Position numbers and translations under genes: made by a program. Under the pieces are notes generated by a model. The model searched no databases. It was not told the origin of the DNA and was given only the letters and a program-made list of their open reading frames with translations. Shown here piece after piece: positions 8,244 to 16,024 of a stretch of 64,000 bases of DNA. Each line of letters begins with the position of its first letter. The stretch's first letter is position 1. The stretch is taken from NCBI RefSeq assembly GCF_002941025.1, contig NZ_PTJS01000001.1, positions 682,001 through 746,000 of the forward strand, written 5' to 3'. Source of the DNA: Streptomyces sp. QL37. GTDB lineage: Bacteria > Actinomycetota > Actinomycetes > Streptomycetales > Streptomycetaceae.

Positions 8244-8816
8244 TCAGTCGCGGGTCGCCGCGCCGTAGCGCAATCCGTCGTAAAGGATCGTGGCGACGTG
8301 CACCGCGTCGTCCTCCCAGCCCTTGGCACGCATTCCGCAGATGCCGCCGAGAGCGCGCAGGGCGACGCGTCCGCCGACGCCTTCACGGACGAGTCCGGCC
8401 GCGACGCCTGCGGCGAGCAGTTCGTCGAGTGCGCGGGCCATCTCGTCGCGCGCGTCGTCGAAGACCGGCGAGTCAGTCGCCATGATGCTCTCCAGTGCTT
8501 CACTCATCCCTCTGCCGACCGCCGCGTGCTCCACGAGGAGCAGCAGGAAGGTGCGCAGCGCTTCGTCCGGTGCGTGTTGCGCAAGCAGTCGGGCGGGGGC
8601 GTCGCACAGCTCGGCGACCTCTTGGCGGTACACCTCGGCGACGAGCGCTTCGCGTGTATCGAAGTGGCGGTAGAGGGTTCCGACAGCCACACCGGCCCGC
8701 CGGGCGATCTCCTCCACATGGGCATCGTCGTCGGCGAGGAACGCCTCGCGCGCAGCGGTAAGGAGCGCATCGCGGTTCCGGCGGGCATCGGCGCGCAGCG
8801 GGCGAGGTGACGGCAA
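8244..8816 (-). CDS. TetR/AcrR family repressor of the divergent SDR
   Basis: 190-residue TetR-type regulator. The N-terminal helix-turn-helix spans about residues 33-53 (EEIARRAGVAVGTLYRHFDTRE); the rest is the helical ligand-binding domain. The start is TTG at 8816, decided by the strong GGAGGA site five bases upstream; no in-frame ATG or GTG fits better. It is divergent from the SDR gene at 8898, with a long dyad in the 81 bases between them. By position it should repress both itself and the SDR, with the SDR substrate or a related xenobiotic as inducer (inference). Confidence 0.9.
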   Translation of the reverse strand: MPSPRPLRADARRNRDALLTAAREAFLADDDAHVEEIARRAGVAVGTLYRHFDTREALVAEVYRQEVAELCDAPARLLAQHAPDEALRTFLLLLVEHAAVGRGMSEALESIMATDSPVFDDARDEMARALDELLAAGVAAGLVREGVGGRVALRALGGICGMRAKGWEDDAVHVATILYDGLRYGAATRD

Positions 8817-8826
8817 CGGTCCTCCA

Positions 8827-8881
8827 TAAAGTGAGTCTGGTTCCGTTTATGTGTACAGTTTCCGGAACCAGGTTCACTTTA
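8827..8881. promoter_or_regulatory. Long dyad, probable TetR operator
   Basis: The left arm 8827-8845 (TAAAGTGA, gt, CTGGTTCCG) and right arm 8863-8881 (CGGAACCAG, gt, TCACTTTA) are inverted copies matching at 17 of 19 positions, separated by 17 bases. The centre-right also holds the small palindrome TTCCGGAA (8860-8867). The element fills the divergent TetR/SDR intergenic region and would cover both promoters. Confidence 0.7.
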
Positions 8882-8897
8882 CTGAAGGAGTACGCCC

Positions 8898-9671
8898 GTG
8901 ACGATCGTGGACGAAGAGCTCGACGGCCTGCGGGTGCTGGTGACCGGCGGCAGCCGCGGGCTCGGGGCGGCGACGGCCCGGCGCTTTGCCGCTTCCGGCG
9001 CCACCGTGCTGACCGCCTCACGCACGGCGCCCCCGGAGGACCTCCCCGCCACTTTCATTCCCGCTGACCTGCGGTCCGACGAGGGTGTGAAAGAACTCGG
9101 GCAGCGCGTACTGGAGAGCGTCGGGGGCGTCGATGTCCTGGTGAACAACGCGGGAGCCACAGCCGGGCCCGTCCCGACACTGGAGCGTTCCGACGCGTCC
9201 TGGCTCGCCGACCTGGAGATGAACCTGCTGAGCGCGGTGCGACTGGACCGGGCACTGGTCCCCGGGATGGTCGAGCGCGGGTCCGGCGTCGTGGTGCACG
9301 TCTCCTCCATCGCCAGCCACCTCCCCCAGCCGGCCGAGGCGTCGTACGCGGCATCGAAGGCAGCACTCAACGCCTACAGCCGCGAGTTGGCGACTTCGGT
9401 CGGTGAGCGGGGCGTACGCGTGGTGTGCGTACTGCCGGGATTCGTCGTCACCGAAGGCGCGGCCGCCCACCTCCAGCAGATGGCCGACAGCCAGGGCATC
9501 GGCATCGACGAGGCGAGGCAGCGGATCGTGGACCACCTGAAGGTACCGATGGGGCGCCCCGGCGAACCCGAGGACGTCGCGGAGATGATCGCGTTCCTCG
9601 CCTCCGGCCGCGCCAAGTGGCTCACCGGCGCCCAGTTCCGGGTCGACGGCGGCATCATCCCCGCGGTCTGA
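8898..9671 (+). CDS. SDR family NAD(P)-dependent oxidoreductase
   Basis: 257-residue classical short-chain dehydrogenase. The cofactor motif TGGSRGLG is at 16-23, VNNAGA is the structural Asn motif, Ser of HVSSIAS and Y150/K154 in YAASK form the catalytic set. Oxidoreduction of an alcohol or ketone is expected; the substrate is unknown. The start is GTG with GAAGGAG seven bases upstream. The divergent TetR gene suggests substrate-inducible expression. A VOC-fold gene follows 61 bases downstream and may be in the same transcript. Confidence 0.9.
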   Translation: MTIVDEELDGLRVLVTGGSRGLGAATARRFAASGATVLTASRTAPPEDLPATFIPADLRSDEGVKELGQRVLESVGGVDVLVNNAGATAGPVPTLERSDASWLADLEMNLLSAVRLDRALVPGMVERGSGVVVHVSSIASHLPQPAEASYAASKAALNAYSRELATSVGERGVRVVCVLPGFVVTEGAAAHLQQMADSQGIGIDEARQRIVDHLKVPMGRPGEPEDVAEMIAFLASGRAKWLTGAQFRVDGGIIPAV

Positions 9672-9675
9672 ACCG

Positions 9676-9715
9676 CACGCACCCGTACACGGAGACCCAC
9701 GCACCCGTACACGGA
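9676..9715. repeat. Two-copy 22-bp-period direct repeat
   Basis: The 18-mer CACGCACCCGTACACGGA occurs at 9676-9693 and again at 9698-9715, just after the SDR stop codon and before the VOC gene's ribosome site. It looks like a slippage duplication; no function is evident. Confidence 0.75.
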
Positions 9716-9732
9716 AACCAAGGAGAGACCCC

Positions 9733-10101
9733 ATGCACCTCAGCCTGATGTCCCTGATCGTGGATGCCGCGGACCTGGAGGGCGAGAGCTCGTTCTGGCA
9801 CCGGCTGCTCGGCGGCTCGGTCACCAGGACGGCGACCCACCACTTCCTTCAGCCCGCCGGCTTCCCCGTGGTCGTGATCCAGCACGCTCCGGGGCACATG
9901 CCACCGCAGTGGCCCGACGGCGCCGCGCAGCAGATGCACTTCGACCTCGCCACGGACGACATCGGCGCCGCGGACGAGCGGGTCCTCGAGGCGGGCGGTC
10001 GCCGGCTGGAGCCGACGGACGGCATCACCGGGTCCACCCCGCAGAGCTCCCGGGTGTACGCCAGCCCAGCCGGCCATCCCTTCTGTCTCCGCCCTGCCTG
10101 A
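9733..10101 (+). CDS. VOC (glyoxalase/bleomycin-resistance fold) family protein
   Basis: 122-residue protein with the VOC fold: an N-terminal LSLMSLIVDAADLEGESSFW half and a C-terminal QQMHFDLATDD ... GGRRLEP ... YASPAGHPFCLRP half. Candidate metal ligands are present (H in MHFDL, E/H residues near the ends). Such proteins act as dioxygenases, isomerases or drug-binding proteins; the specific role is not readable. An AAGGAGA ribosome site precedes the ATG. It lies after the SDR and ends before a strong terminator, so SDR and VOC may be one unit. Confidence 0.85.
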   Translation: MHLSLMSLIVDAADLEGESSFWHRLLGGSVTRTATHHFLQPAGFPVVVIQHAPGHMPPQWPDGAAQQMHFDLATDDIGAADERVLEAGGRRLEPTDGITGSTPQSSRVYASPAGHPFCLRPA

Positions 10102-10145
10102 ATTCCCAGGACCGGCAGACGCCTTCGCCTCAGACGACCCTGCGT

Positions 10146-10180
10146 GAGGGCGGGCGGCCGCCGCGCAGCCGCCCGCCCTC
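10146..10180. terminator. Strong GC hairpin, bidirectional terminator
   Basis: A perfect 13-bp stem: GAGGGCGGGCGGC (10146-10158) with GCCGCCCGCCCTC (10168-10180), nine-base loop. It lies between the convergent ends of the VOC gene and the GH84 gene. There is no T-run. Confidence 0.8.
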
Positions 10181-10195
10181 CGGTGCCCTCCGCCG

Positions 10196-12598
10196 TCAGG
10201 AAGCGGTGGCTCCGTACACGCCCATCTCATGGATCGAGTAGCCCCAGGTCGTCTTCCGCTGGACCCCCTGCACGCGGACGTATCGCACGTCCTCGTCGGC
10301 GGTGAGCCGCACGACGTCGTTGCCGCAGGCGTCCGGGCGCTGCGTGGACACGGTCCTCCACTCCTTCCCGTCCGGGGAGGTCCGGACGGCGTACTCCGCC
10401 GCGCAGGCGCCCTCCCAGGCGAGGGTCACAGCGGCGACCTTCGCCGGGGCGGCGAGTTCGATCTGCACCCACTCGTCGTCCGAGTACCCGGATGCCCAAC
10501 GGGTGCCCATCAGACCGTCGTTGACGTGGGACGGTGCCAGGCGGTCGAGGTCCTGCTCCACACTGGACGCGGATGCCGTGCCTTTCAGGGCCAGATTCTC
10601 CCCGCCACCCGCGGAGTCCCAGAGCTGCAACCGGACACCGGCCTGGACGAGGAAGGTGTCGAGCACCCCGTCACCGACCTTGGGCTGCACCTTGCCCCAG
10701 GAGTTGCGCGGCGGATCGACCCGCACGGCGCGCGCCCGCCGCTGGAGCTCCTCGGACTCGGCCAGCAGCCGGCCGGAGGTTTCCTCGTCCCCTGCCTGCC
10801 GCGCCTGGAGCGCGTCGAGCATCGTCACCATCGCCCCGCCCCACAGCTCGGTCGCATCCAGCCAGGGCGCCGCGTCGACCGTGAATCCCTCTTCCACGGA
10901 TCCGCCGCGGATCGTGGCCGGGGACCGCTCGACGGCGGTCGCGTAGGTGCGCAGGGCCTTGACGGCGCCGGTCCGGTCCCCCTCGTCCCATGCCTTCCAG
11001 AACTCCGCTGTACGCCGCGCGAGTTCGGGTGCCTGTGGCTGCCAGGGAGTGGTGCCGAAGGTCGGGGCCATGTGTTCGAGGTCGCCGAGGACGAGCAGGG
11101 CGTCGGTGGCCTCGCGGTCGCCGCCCGCGAGGTAGGCCATGGCGTCACGCCAGTTCCTCTCCGCGTCGTACGCCCGGTCGTTCCAGGTGAAGTCGGCGGT
11201 CCCGAAGACGGCGACCTTGCTCGCGTACGGCTGGTTCATGGGGTTGGCCACGATGCCGGAGATGTGCTCGGACAGTCCCGCCTCGCGCTTGTCGTACGGT
11301 GCGAGCAGCAGCCGTCCGCTGGTGTTCCCGAAGTCGTTGACCGGATAGTTGTCCCATACGAAGACCTTGCGGCCGAACGCCGTCGCCGCCTGCTCCGCCT
11401 CCTCGTCGGTGATCTGTGCGGGAACGACGCCCACGCCGGTCCACATCACCTCGACCGCGGGGTCCAGCGTGTCCCGTATCGCCTGCTTGTAGGGAGTCTC
11501 GGAGAGGTCCGAGTACTCGGTGGGCACCATCTGCAAGGGCCACGTGCCCTCGTGGGTCGCGATGAAGTCGCGCTGTACGTCGTTGAGCAGGTCGACCTGG
11601 GCCTTTCCGGCCGCTCCTCTGCCCGGCTCGCCGTACGCCTCCCGGTCGCCCTCGCAGTTCCAGCTGGCGTAGTCGATGTCGTCGAGCGGGAGGGAGAAGG
11701 CGCGGGTCCCGAGGTCGTACATGGCCTGGAGCTTGTCCTTGAGCGCCTTGCGGTCGGCGGGGTCCGAGTAGCAGATCGACTCCCCGGGGGAGACGGCGAA
11801 GGTGAAGCGCACATGGTTCGCCGTGGCCCGCCGCACCAGCTCGCCCAGCTCCGCCAGCTTGTCGGCGGGGTAGGGCTCGCGCCACTCACCCCGGTGGTAG
11901 GGGTCGTCCTTGGGCGCGTAGATGTACGTGTTCGCCTTGACGTCCCCGTAGAAGTCCATCTGGTCGAGGCGTTCGGCGGGTGTCCAGGGCTGGCCGTAGA
12001 AGCCCTCGATGGTGCCTCGCAGCGGCATCGACGGGAAGTCGCTGATGCGCACTCCGGAGACCTTCCAACCGTGGTGTCCGGAGCGGACGAACAACTGGCG
12101 CAGGGTCTGCACGGCGTAGAACTGGCCGGCGGCGTCCTTGCCACCGAGGGTGACCCGGGAGCCCGGTCCGGTCCGCGAGACGCGCAGGGCGTAGCCCTCC
12201 GCGCGGTCCGGTACCGCCGTGTCGCCGAGAGCCGCCGCGATGTCGCCGCGCGTGTCCGGGCCCAGCCGTACGGTGAGCAGTCCCGCGGCGGCCTCGGGAA
12301 CGTCTCCGGGGGCGACGATGTCCACCCGGTGGGCGCCGTGTGCCTTCAGCTCGCGGACGAGGCGGTCACGGGCAGCGGCGTCCGTGTCCTTGTCCGCCAC
12401 CACGAGCGCCCGGCCCGTCACGACGGCGTCCCCGCCCGTGCGGGCGAGCGACTGCGGGGCCGGGGAGACCGCCGGCACCGCAGCGGCCGCGCGGGAAACG
12501 GTATCGGTGGCGGCGGCGGGAACCGCGTCGAGCGCCATGGTGCTTGCGAGTGCGAAGCACACACCGAGCACCGTGGCGGCTTTCAGGTTTCTTCCCAT
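10196..12598 (-). CDS. Secreted GH84 beta-N-acetylglucosaminidase with discoidin/CBM32 domain
   Basis: 800-residue exported glycosidase. Residues 1-30 are a signal peptide. Residues about 50-170 form the GH20b/alpha-N-type domain; about 180-480 is the GH84 barrel, with RGTIEGFYGQPW (194-205) and the catalytic Asp pair D306-D307 in LPLDDIDY. About 480-650 is helical, and about 663-800 is an F5/8 type C (CBM32) carbohydrate-binding domain. GH84 enzymes remove beta-linked GlcNAc by substrate-assisted catalysis. I chose the ATG at 12598, preceded by GGGAG; an ATG five codons earlier is possible. Two DasR-like sites upstream fit GlcNAc control. Confidence 0.93.
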   Translation of the reverse strand: MGRNLKAATVLGVCFALASTMALDAVPAAATDTVSRAAAAVPAVSPAPQSLARTGGDAVVTGRALVVADKDTDAAARDRLVRELKAHGAHRVDIVAPGDVPEAAAGLLTVRLGPDTRGDIAAALGDTAVPDRAEGYALRVSRTGPGSRVTLGGKDAAGQFYAVQTLRQLFVRSGHHGWKVSGVRISDFPSMPLRGTIEGFYGQPWTPAERLDQMDFYGDVKANTYIYAPKDDPYHRGEWREPYPADKLAELGELVRRATANHVRFTFAVSPGESICYSDPADRKALKDKLQAMYDLGTRAFSLPLDDIDYASWNCEGDREAYGEPGRGAAGKAQVDLLNDVQRDFIATHEGTWPLQMVPTEYSDLSETPYKQAIRDTLDPAVEVMWTGVGVVPAQITDEEAEQAATAFGRKVFVWDNYPVNDFGNTSGRLLLAPYDKREAGLSEHISGIVANPMNQPYASKVAVFGTADFTWNDRAYDAERNWRDAMAYLAGGDREATDALLVLGDLEHMAPTFGTTPWQPQAPELARRTAEFWKAWDEGDRTGAVKALRTYATAVERSPATIRGGSVEEGFTVDAAPWLDATELWGGAMVTMLDALQARQAGDEETSGRLLAESEELQRRARAVRVDPPRNSWGKVQPKVGDGVLDTFLVQAGVRLQLWDSAGGGENLALKGTASASSVEQDLDRLAPSHVNDGLMGTRWASGYSDDEWVQIELAAPAKVAAVTLAWEGACAAEYAVRTSPDGKEWRTVSTQRPDACGNDVVRLTADEDVRYVRVQGVQRKTTWGYSIHEMGVYGATAS

Positions 12599-12611
12599 GA
12601 GCTCTCCCAGC

Positions 12612-12694
12612 ATGGTCCAGACCATCAAATACCTTCGCTCCCAAGGATGGTGCGGGCCAGGGAGCCAAGAGGTAAGCCCTATGGGGTCTAGACC
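12612..12694. promoter_or_regulatory. Two DasR-like (dre) sites upstream of GH84
   Basis: ATGGTCCAGACCAT (12612-12625) and GGTCTAGACC (12685-12694) resemble the DasR responsive element, whose known Streptomyces consensus centres on TGGTCTAGACCA. The first differs at one central base but keeps the flanking T/A; the second has the perfect 10-bp core with weaker flanks. DasR is the GlcNAc-responsive GntR regulator of chitin and aminosugar genes. The first site lies 14 bases before the chosen start codon, the second about 90 bases before it. Confidence 0.65.
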
Positions 12695-12817
12695 TCTCCC
12701 CCACTCCCCTTTACGCTGGCCAACACCGCCCGCCAGGGGCCGGGCCATTGGCATGCCCAGCTCAAGGTGGGTTCTGACGGCCTGGCCGGTGACGACCGGA
12801 CCGGTTGGCGGGGGGGG

Positions 12818-12884
12818 TGCCGCGTGGTGGACTTCGTGTACGGGCGGGGGGATGCCGCGTGGTGGACTTCGTGTACGGGCGGGG
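12818..12884. repeat. Two-copy 35-bp-period direct repeat
   Basis: A 32-base block beginning TGCCGCGTGGTGGACTTC occurs at 12818-12849 and identically at 12853-12884, with three bases between. The second copy runs into the GGGGAGGA ribosome site of the following methyltransferase gene. It looks like a recent tandem duplication of the 5' untranslated region. Confidence 0.85.
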
Positions 12885-12902
12885 AGGACGGTGGCACAGG
12901 GC

Positions 12903-13706
12903 ATGGCCGACGACGGCACGGACCACGGGTATCTGCTGGACAACCAGCGGTCGGAGGCAGGCATCCGATTCGGTGCGCTGTCCGAGCTGTTCGATCCGGT
13001 GACGTTCCGGCACATCGACCGGATCGGCATCACCCAGGGCATGCGGTGCTGGGAGGTCGGGGCGGGCGGGCCCTCCGTTCCCGCAGGTCTTGCCGAACGT
13101 GTCGGGGCCACGGGGCGGGTGCTCTGCACCGACATCGACGTGTCCTGGGCTCAGGAAGCCGCCTCCGACGTCGTCGAGGTCATGCGCCACGACGTAGCAG
13201 CCGATCCTCCACCGCCGGGCGGCTTCGACCTGGTGCACGCCAGGCTGGTCCTGGTGCACGTCGTCGACCGCGCGGAGGCGCTGCGCCGCATGATCCAGGC
13301 GCTGCGGCCCGGTGGTGTGCTGCTCCTGGAGGATGCCGATCCGGGGCTGCAGCCCCTGCTGTGCCCGGACGAGTCGGGCCCCGAGCAGCGGCTGGCCAAC
13401 CGTCTGCGCTCCGGATTCCGTGAACTCATGGCGGCACGCGGTGCCGATCTCGCGTACGGCCGGACACTGCCCCGGCTGCTGCGCGAAGGCGGCCTCGGCG
13501 ACGTGGGGGCGGACGCCTACTTCCCGATCGCCTCGCCGGCCTGCACCGTCCTCGAAGCGGCGACGGTCCGGCAGATCCGTGACCGGCTCGTGGCGGCGGG
13601 GATCGCGACCGACGAGGACATCGACCGCCACCTGTCCGCCGTCGCCACCGGACAACTCGACCTGGCGACGGCCCCGATGGTCTCCGCCTGGGGACGCCGC
13701 CCGTAG
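12903..13706 (+). CDS. Class I SAM-dependent methyltransferase
   Basis: 267-residue methyltransferase. Motif I is WEVGAGGPSVPAGLA (50-64), followed by an acidic CTDID (ribose-binding), then FDLVHARLVLVHV and the RPGGVLLLEDAD motif (post-II/III). The acceptor is unknown. The start is ambiguous: ATG 12903 is 14 bases from GGAGGA, whereas GTG 12891 is only two bases from it; I prefer the ATG. The gene is divergent from GH84 and appears monocistronic. Its 5' region contains a duplicated 32-base block. Confidence 0.85.
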   Translation: MADDGTDHGYLLDNQRSEAGIRFGALSELFDPVTFRHIDRIGITQGMRCWEVGAGGPSVPAGLAERVGATGRVLCTDIDVSWAQEAASDVVEVMRHDVAADPPPPGGFDLVHARLVLVHVVDRAEALRRMIQALRPGGVLLLEDADPGLQPLLCPDESGPEQRLANRLRSGFRELMAARGADLAYGRTLPRLLREGGLGDVGADAYFPIASPACTVLEAATVRQIRDRLVAAGIATDEDIDRHLSAVATGQLDLATAPMVSAWGRRP

Positions 13707-14004
13707 AAGACGCGTGCCGGCACGGGCTGTTGCCCGCGACGTACGGCCTGTGAGAAGCCCGCGGTGTACGAGAACGACACGCGCTGCCGGGCCTTCGTGG
13801 CGGGCCGCGACGGCCGGCCGGCAGACCTGGCGCGCCCCGCGCGGGGGCGCAGGACCGTGACGGTCGTCGCCGCTGCCCCCGCGCCGTCCGCCGCCGACGC
13901 GTCCGAGGCAGGAGACCACCGGCCTCGCCCGGCAGGGCCGGTGGCCGCCCTCGGCGACCTCAGGCCCGCTTGTCATCGTCCCCCACCTGGCACTACTGTC
14001 GCCA
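13707..14004. other. About 300-base gap before the riboswitch, no gene supported
   Basis: Between the methyltransferase and the cobalamin riboswitch there is GC-rich sequence with several small palindromes (for example GTGCCGGCAC just after the stop). The only long frame starts at a GTG near 13764 and has no family resemblance or ribosome site. The promoter for the cobalt transporter operon should lie near the right end. Confidence 0.4.
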
Positions 14005-14194
14005 CGCCTTGGTGAACGGGAAATCGGTGTGATGCCGGTGCGGCCCTCGCCACTGTGATCGGGAAGTCCGGCTCCGGCCCTCGCGGGCAGCCACTGGGTC
14101 CTTGTGATCCGGGAAGGCGGAGTTCGGGCGGTGGTACCCGTAAGCCAGGAGACCGGCCAAGGCACTTCAACCATCCACGAGGTGCTGGAGAGGG
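14005..14194 (+). promoter_or_regulatory. Cobalamin (B12) riboswitch upstream of cbiM
   Basis: Canonical pieces occur in order: GGTGAACGGGAA (14011-14022), a GGTG and GCGGCCCTCGCCACTGTGA core (about 14025-14058), GCCACTGG (14090-14097), GGGAAGGCG (14111-14119), and the B12 box AAGCCAGGAGACCGGCC (14142-14158). After the aptamer, GCACTTC (14162-14168) can pair with GAGGTGC (14179-14185) immediately before the GGAGAGGG ribosome site (14187-14194). This suggests B12 binding lowers translation of cbiM, as is known for such elements. Confidence 0.92.
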
Positions 14195-14205
14195 TCTGCT
14201 GAGCC

Positions 14206-14916
14206 ATGCACATAGCCGAGGGTTTTCTGCCTCCGGCGCACGCGATCGCCTGGGGTGTCGCGTCCGCGCCGTTCGTCGTCCACGGAGTCCGGTCACTCAC
14301 GCGTGAGGTCCGGGAGAATCCGGAGAGCACGCTGCTCCTGGGGGCTTCCGGGGCCTTCACGTTCGTTCTCTCCGCGTTGAAGATCCCCTCCGTCACCGGG
14401 AGCTGCTCGCATCCCACGGGCACGGGACTGGGCGCCATCCTGTTCCGCCCGCCGATCATGGCGGTGCTGGGCACCATCACCCTGCTGTTCCAGGCGCTCC
14501 TGCTCGCCCACGGCGGGCTGACCACGCTGGGTGCCAACGTCTTCTCGATGGCGATCGTCGGGCCCTGGGCGGGATACGCGGTCTACAGACTGCTGCGCCG
14601 TTACGACGTTCCGCTGATGGTGGGGGTGTTCTTCGGCGCGTTCGTCGCCGACCTGTCGACCTACTGCGTCACGAGCGTGCAGCTGGCGCTCGCCTTCCCG
14701 GACCCGAGCAGCGGTTTCCTGGGCGCGCTCGGCAAGTTCGGCTCCATCTTCGCGGTCACCCAGATCCCGCTGGCGGTGAGCGAGGGGCTCCTGACGGTTC
14801 TGGTCATGCGGCTCCTCGTACAGTCCAGCAAGGGAGATCTGACCCGCCTCGGAGTGTTCCTCGCCGGCAGGCGGGACCGGACCAGGACGGCCGAGACCGA
14901 GGCGGTGGCCCGATGA
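14206..14916 (+). CDS. cbiM: Cobalt ECF transporter S component CbiM
   Basis: 236-residue integral membrane protein. It begins [13 protein letters not shown], the CbiM N-terminus whose amino group and His2 coordinate Co2+ in the family. About six to seven hydrophobic segments follow, with the conserved [18 protein letters not shown] region and [12 protein letters not shown]. It captures Co2+ for cobalamin synthesis. It is the first gene of cbiMNQO and lies behind the B12 riboswitch. It overlaps cbiN by ATGA. Confidence 0.95.
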   Translation: MHIAEGFLPPAHAIAWGVASAPFVVHGVRSLTREVRENPESTLLLGASGAFTFVLSALKIPSVTGSCSHPTGTGLGAILFRPPIMAVLGTITLLFQALLLAHGGLTTLGANVFSMAIVGPWAGYAVYRLLRRYDVPLMVGVFFGAFVADLSTYCVTSVQLALAFPDPSSGFLGALGKFGSIFAVTQIPLAVSEGLLTVLVMRLLVQSSKGDLTRLGVFLAGRRDRTRTAETEAVAR

Positions 14917-15269
14917 ACAAGAACACGAAGATCAACGCCCTTCTGCTGCTCGTCGTGGCCGCGCTGGCCGTCCTGCCGCTGGCCCTCGGCCTCGGCGACG
15001 ACGAGAAGGAGCCGTTCGCGGGCGCCGACGCCCAGGCCGAGACGGCGATCACCGAGATCGATCCCGACTACGAACCCTGGTTCTCCCCGCTGTACGAACC
15101 GCCTTCCGGCGAGATCGAGTCGGCGCTGTTCGCCCTCCAGGCCGCGTTGGGCGCGGGCGTCCTCGCCTACTACTTCGGCCTGCGGCGCGGGCGCCGTCAG
15201 GGCGAGCTGCGCGCGAGCGGGCAGCCGGACGGCCCGGGCGCCGGGGAGTCCGCGGCCCGGGGGAACTGA
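14913..15269 (+). CDS. cbiN: Cobalt transport protein CbiN
   Basis: 118-residue membrane protein with two transmembrane segments (about 8-27 and 71-90), separated by an extracytoplasmic loop containing the family motif [28 protein letters not shown]. CbiN is the accessory subunit that assists CbiM in loading Co2+. The polar C-terminal tail (about 91-118) is longer than in enteric CbiN. It starts in the ATGA overlap with cbiM and ends five bases before cbiQ. Confidence 0.93.
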   Translation: MNKNTKINALLLLVVAALAVLPLALGLGDDEKEPFAGADAQAETAITEIDPDYEPWFSPLYEPPSGEIESALFALQAALGAGVLAYYFGLRRGRRQGELRASGQPDGPGAGESAARGN

Positions 15270-15274
15270 GGCTC

Positions 15275-16024
15275 GTGCTGCCGATCGACGCGGCGGCGCA
15301 CAGCAGTCGCTGGCGCCGCCGCCACCCCGTGGACAAAGCCGTACTCGGTCTGGGGCTCACCGTTCTGGCGATCTCGCTGCCGCCCTGGCCCGGAGCCGCA
15401 CTGATCCTCCTCACCGCCGTCGCGGTGCTGCTGGGGCCGGCGGGTGTGCCCGCCCGCCAGCTGTGGCGGGCCTACCGGGTTCCCCTGGGGTTCTGCGTCA
15501 CCGGGGCGGCCACCCTGCTCGTGCAGGCCGGCGGGCCGGAGGGACTCGTGACCCTGGCCGACGGGGGCCCGGTCCGTGCCGGGGAGCTGCTGCTGCGCAC
15601 CTCGGCCGCGTCGCTCGGGGTCCTGCTGTTCGCTTTCACCACCCCGATGTCCGACCTGTTGCCCCGCCTGGTCAAGGCGGGTGTGCCGGCGCCGGTGGTG
15701 GACGTCGCCCTGGTGACGTACCGCATGAGCTTCCTGCTCCTCGACTCGGTGCGCCGGATCCGGGAGGCCCAGGCGGCCCGGCTCGGGCACACCACGCGGG
15801 CCGCCGCCTGGCGGTCGTTGGCGGGCCTGGGGGCCACCGCGTTCATCCGGGCCTTCGCCCGCGCGGCACGGCTCCAGGCCGGGCTCGCCGGGCGGGGTTA
15901 CGACGGGACCCTGCGCGTCCTGGTGCCCGACGCTCGTGTCTCCGGCCGGTTCGTGGCCGTGAGCCTCACCCTGCTCGCGGCCCTCACCGTCCTGACCTTC
16001 GTCCTGGAAAGGCCCCTTTCATGA
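15275..16024 (+). CDS. cbiQ: Cobalt ECF transporter T component CbiQ
   Basis: 249-residue T component that couples the ATPase to CbiM. The start is GTG at 15275. Hydrophobic segments occur around 25-55, 65-85, 110-125 and 225-245. The cytoplasmic region has the conserved VRRIREAQAARLG (Ala-Arg-x box) and a FARAARLQAGLAGRGYDG segment corresponding to the second coupling helix. It overlaps cbiO by ATGA. Confidence 0.93.
   Translation: MLPIDAAAHSSRWRRRHPVDKAVLGLGLTVLAISLPPWPGAALILLTAVAVLLGPAGVPARQLWRAYRVPLGFCVTGAATLLVQAGGPEGLVTLADGGPVRAGELLLRTSAASLGVLLFAFTTPMSDLLPRLVKAGVPAPVVDVALVTYRMSFLLLDSVRRIREAQAARLGHTTRAAAWRSLAGLGATAFIRAFARAARLQAGLAGRGYDGTLRVLVPDARVSGRFVAVSLTLLAALTVLTFVLERPLS

Noticed and set aside
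10196..13135. Longer GH84 protein starting near 13135
   Set aside because: The extra N-terminal residues are Pro/Arg-rich, have no signal peptide in front and would run through the divergent methyltransferase gene; the signal peptide starts at 12598.
13764..14015. 83-codon plus-strand frame before the riboswitch
   Set aside because: It has a GTG start without ribosome site, low-complexity composition and overlaps the start of the riboswitch.
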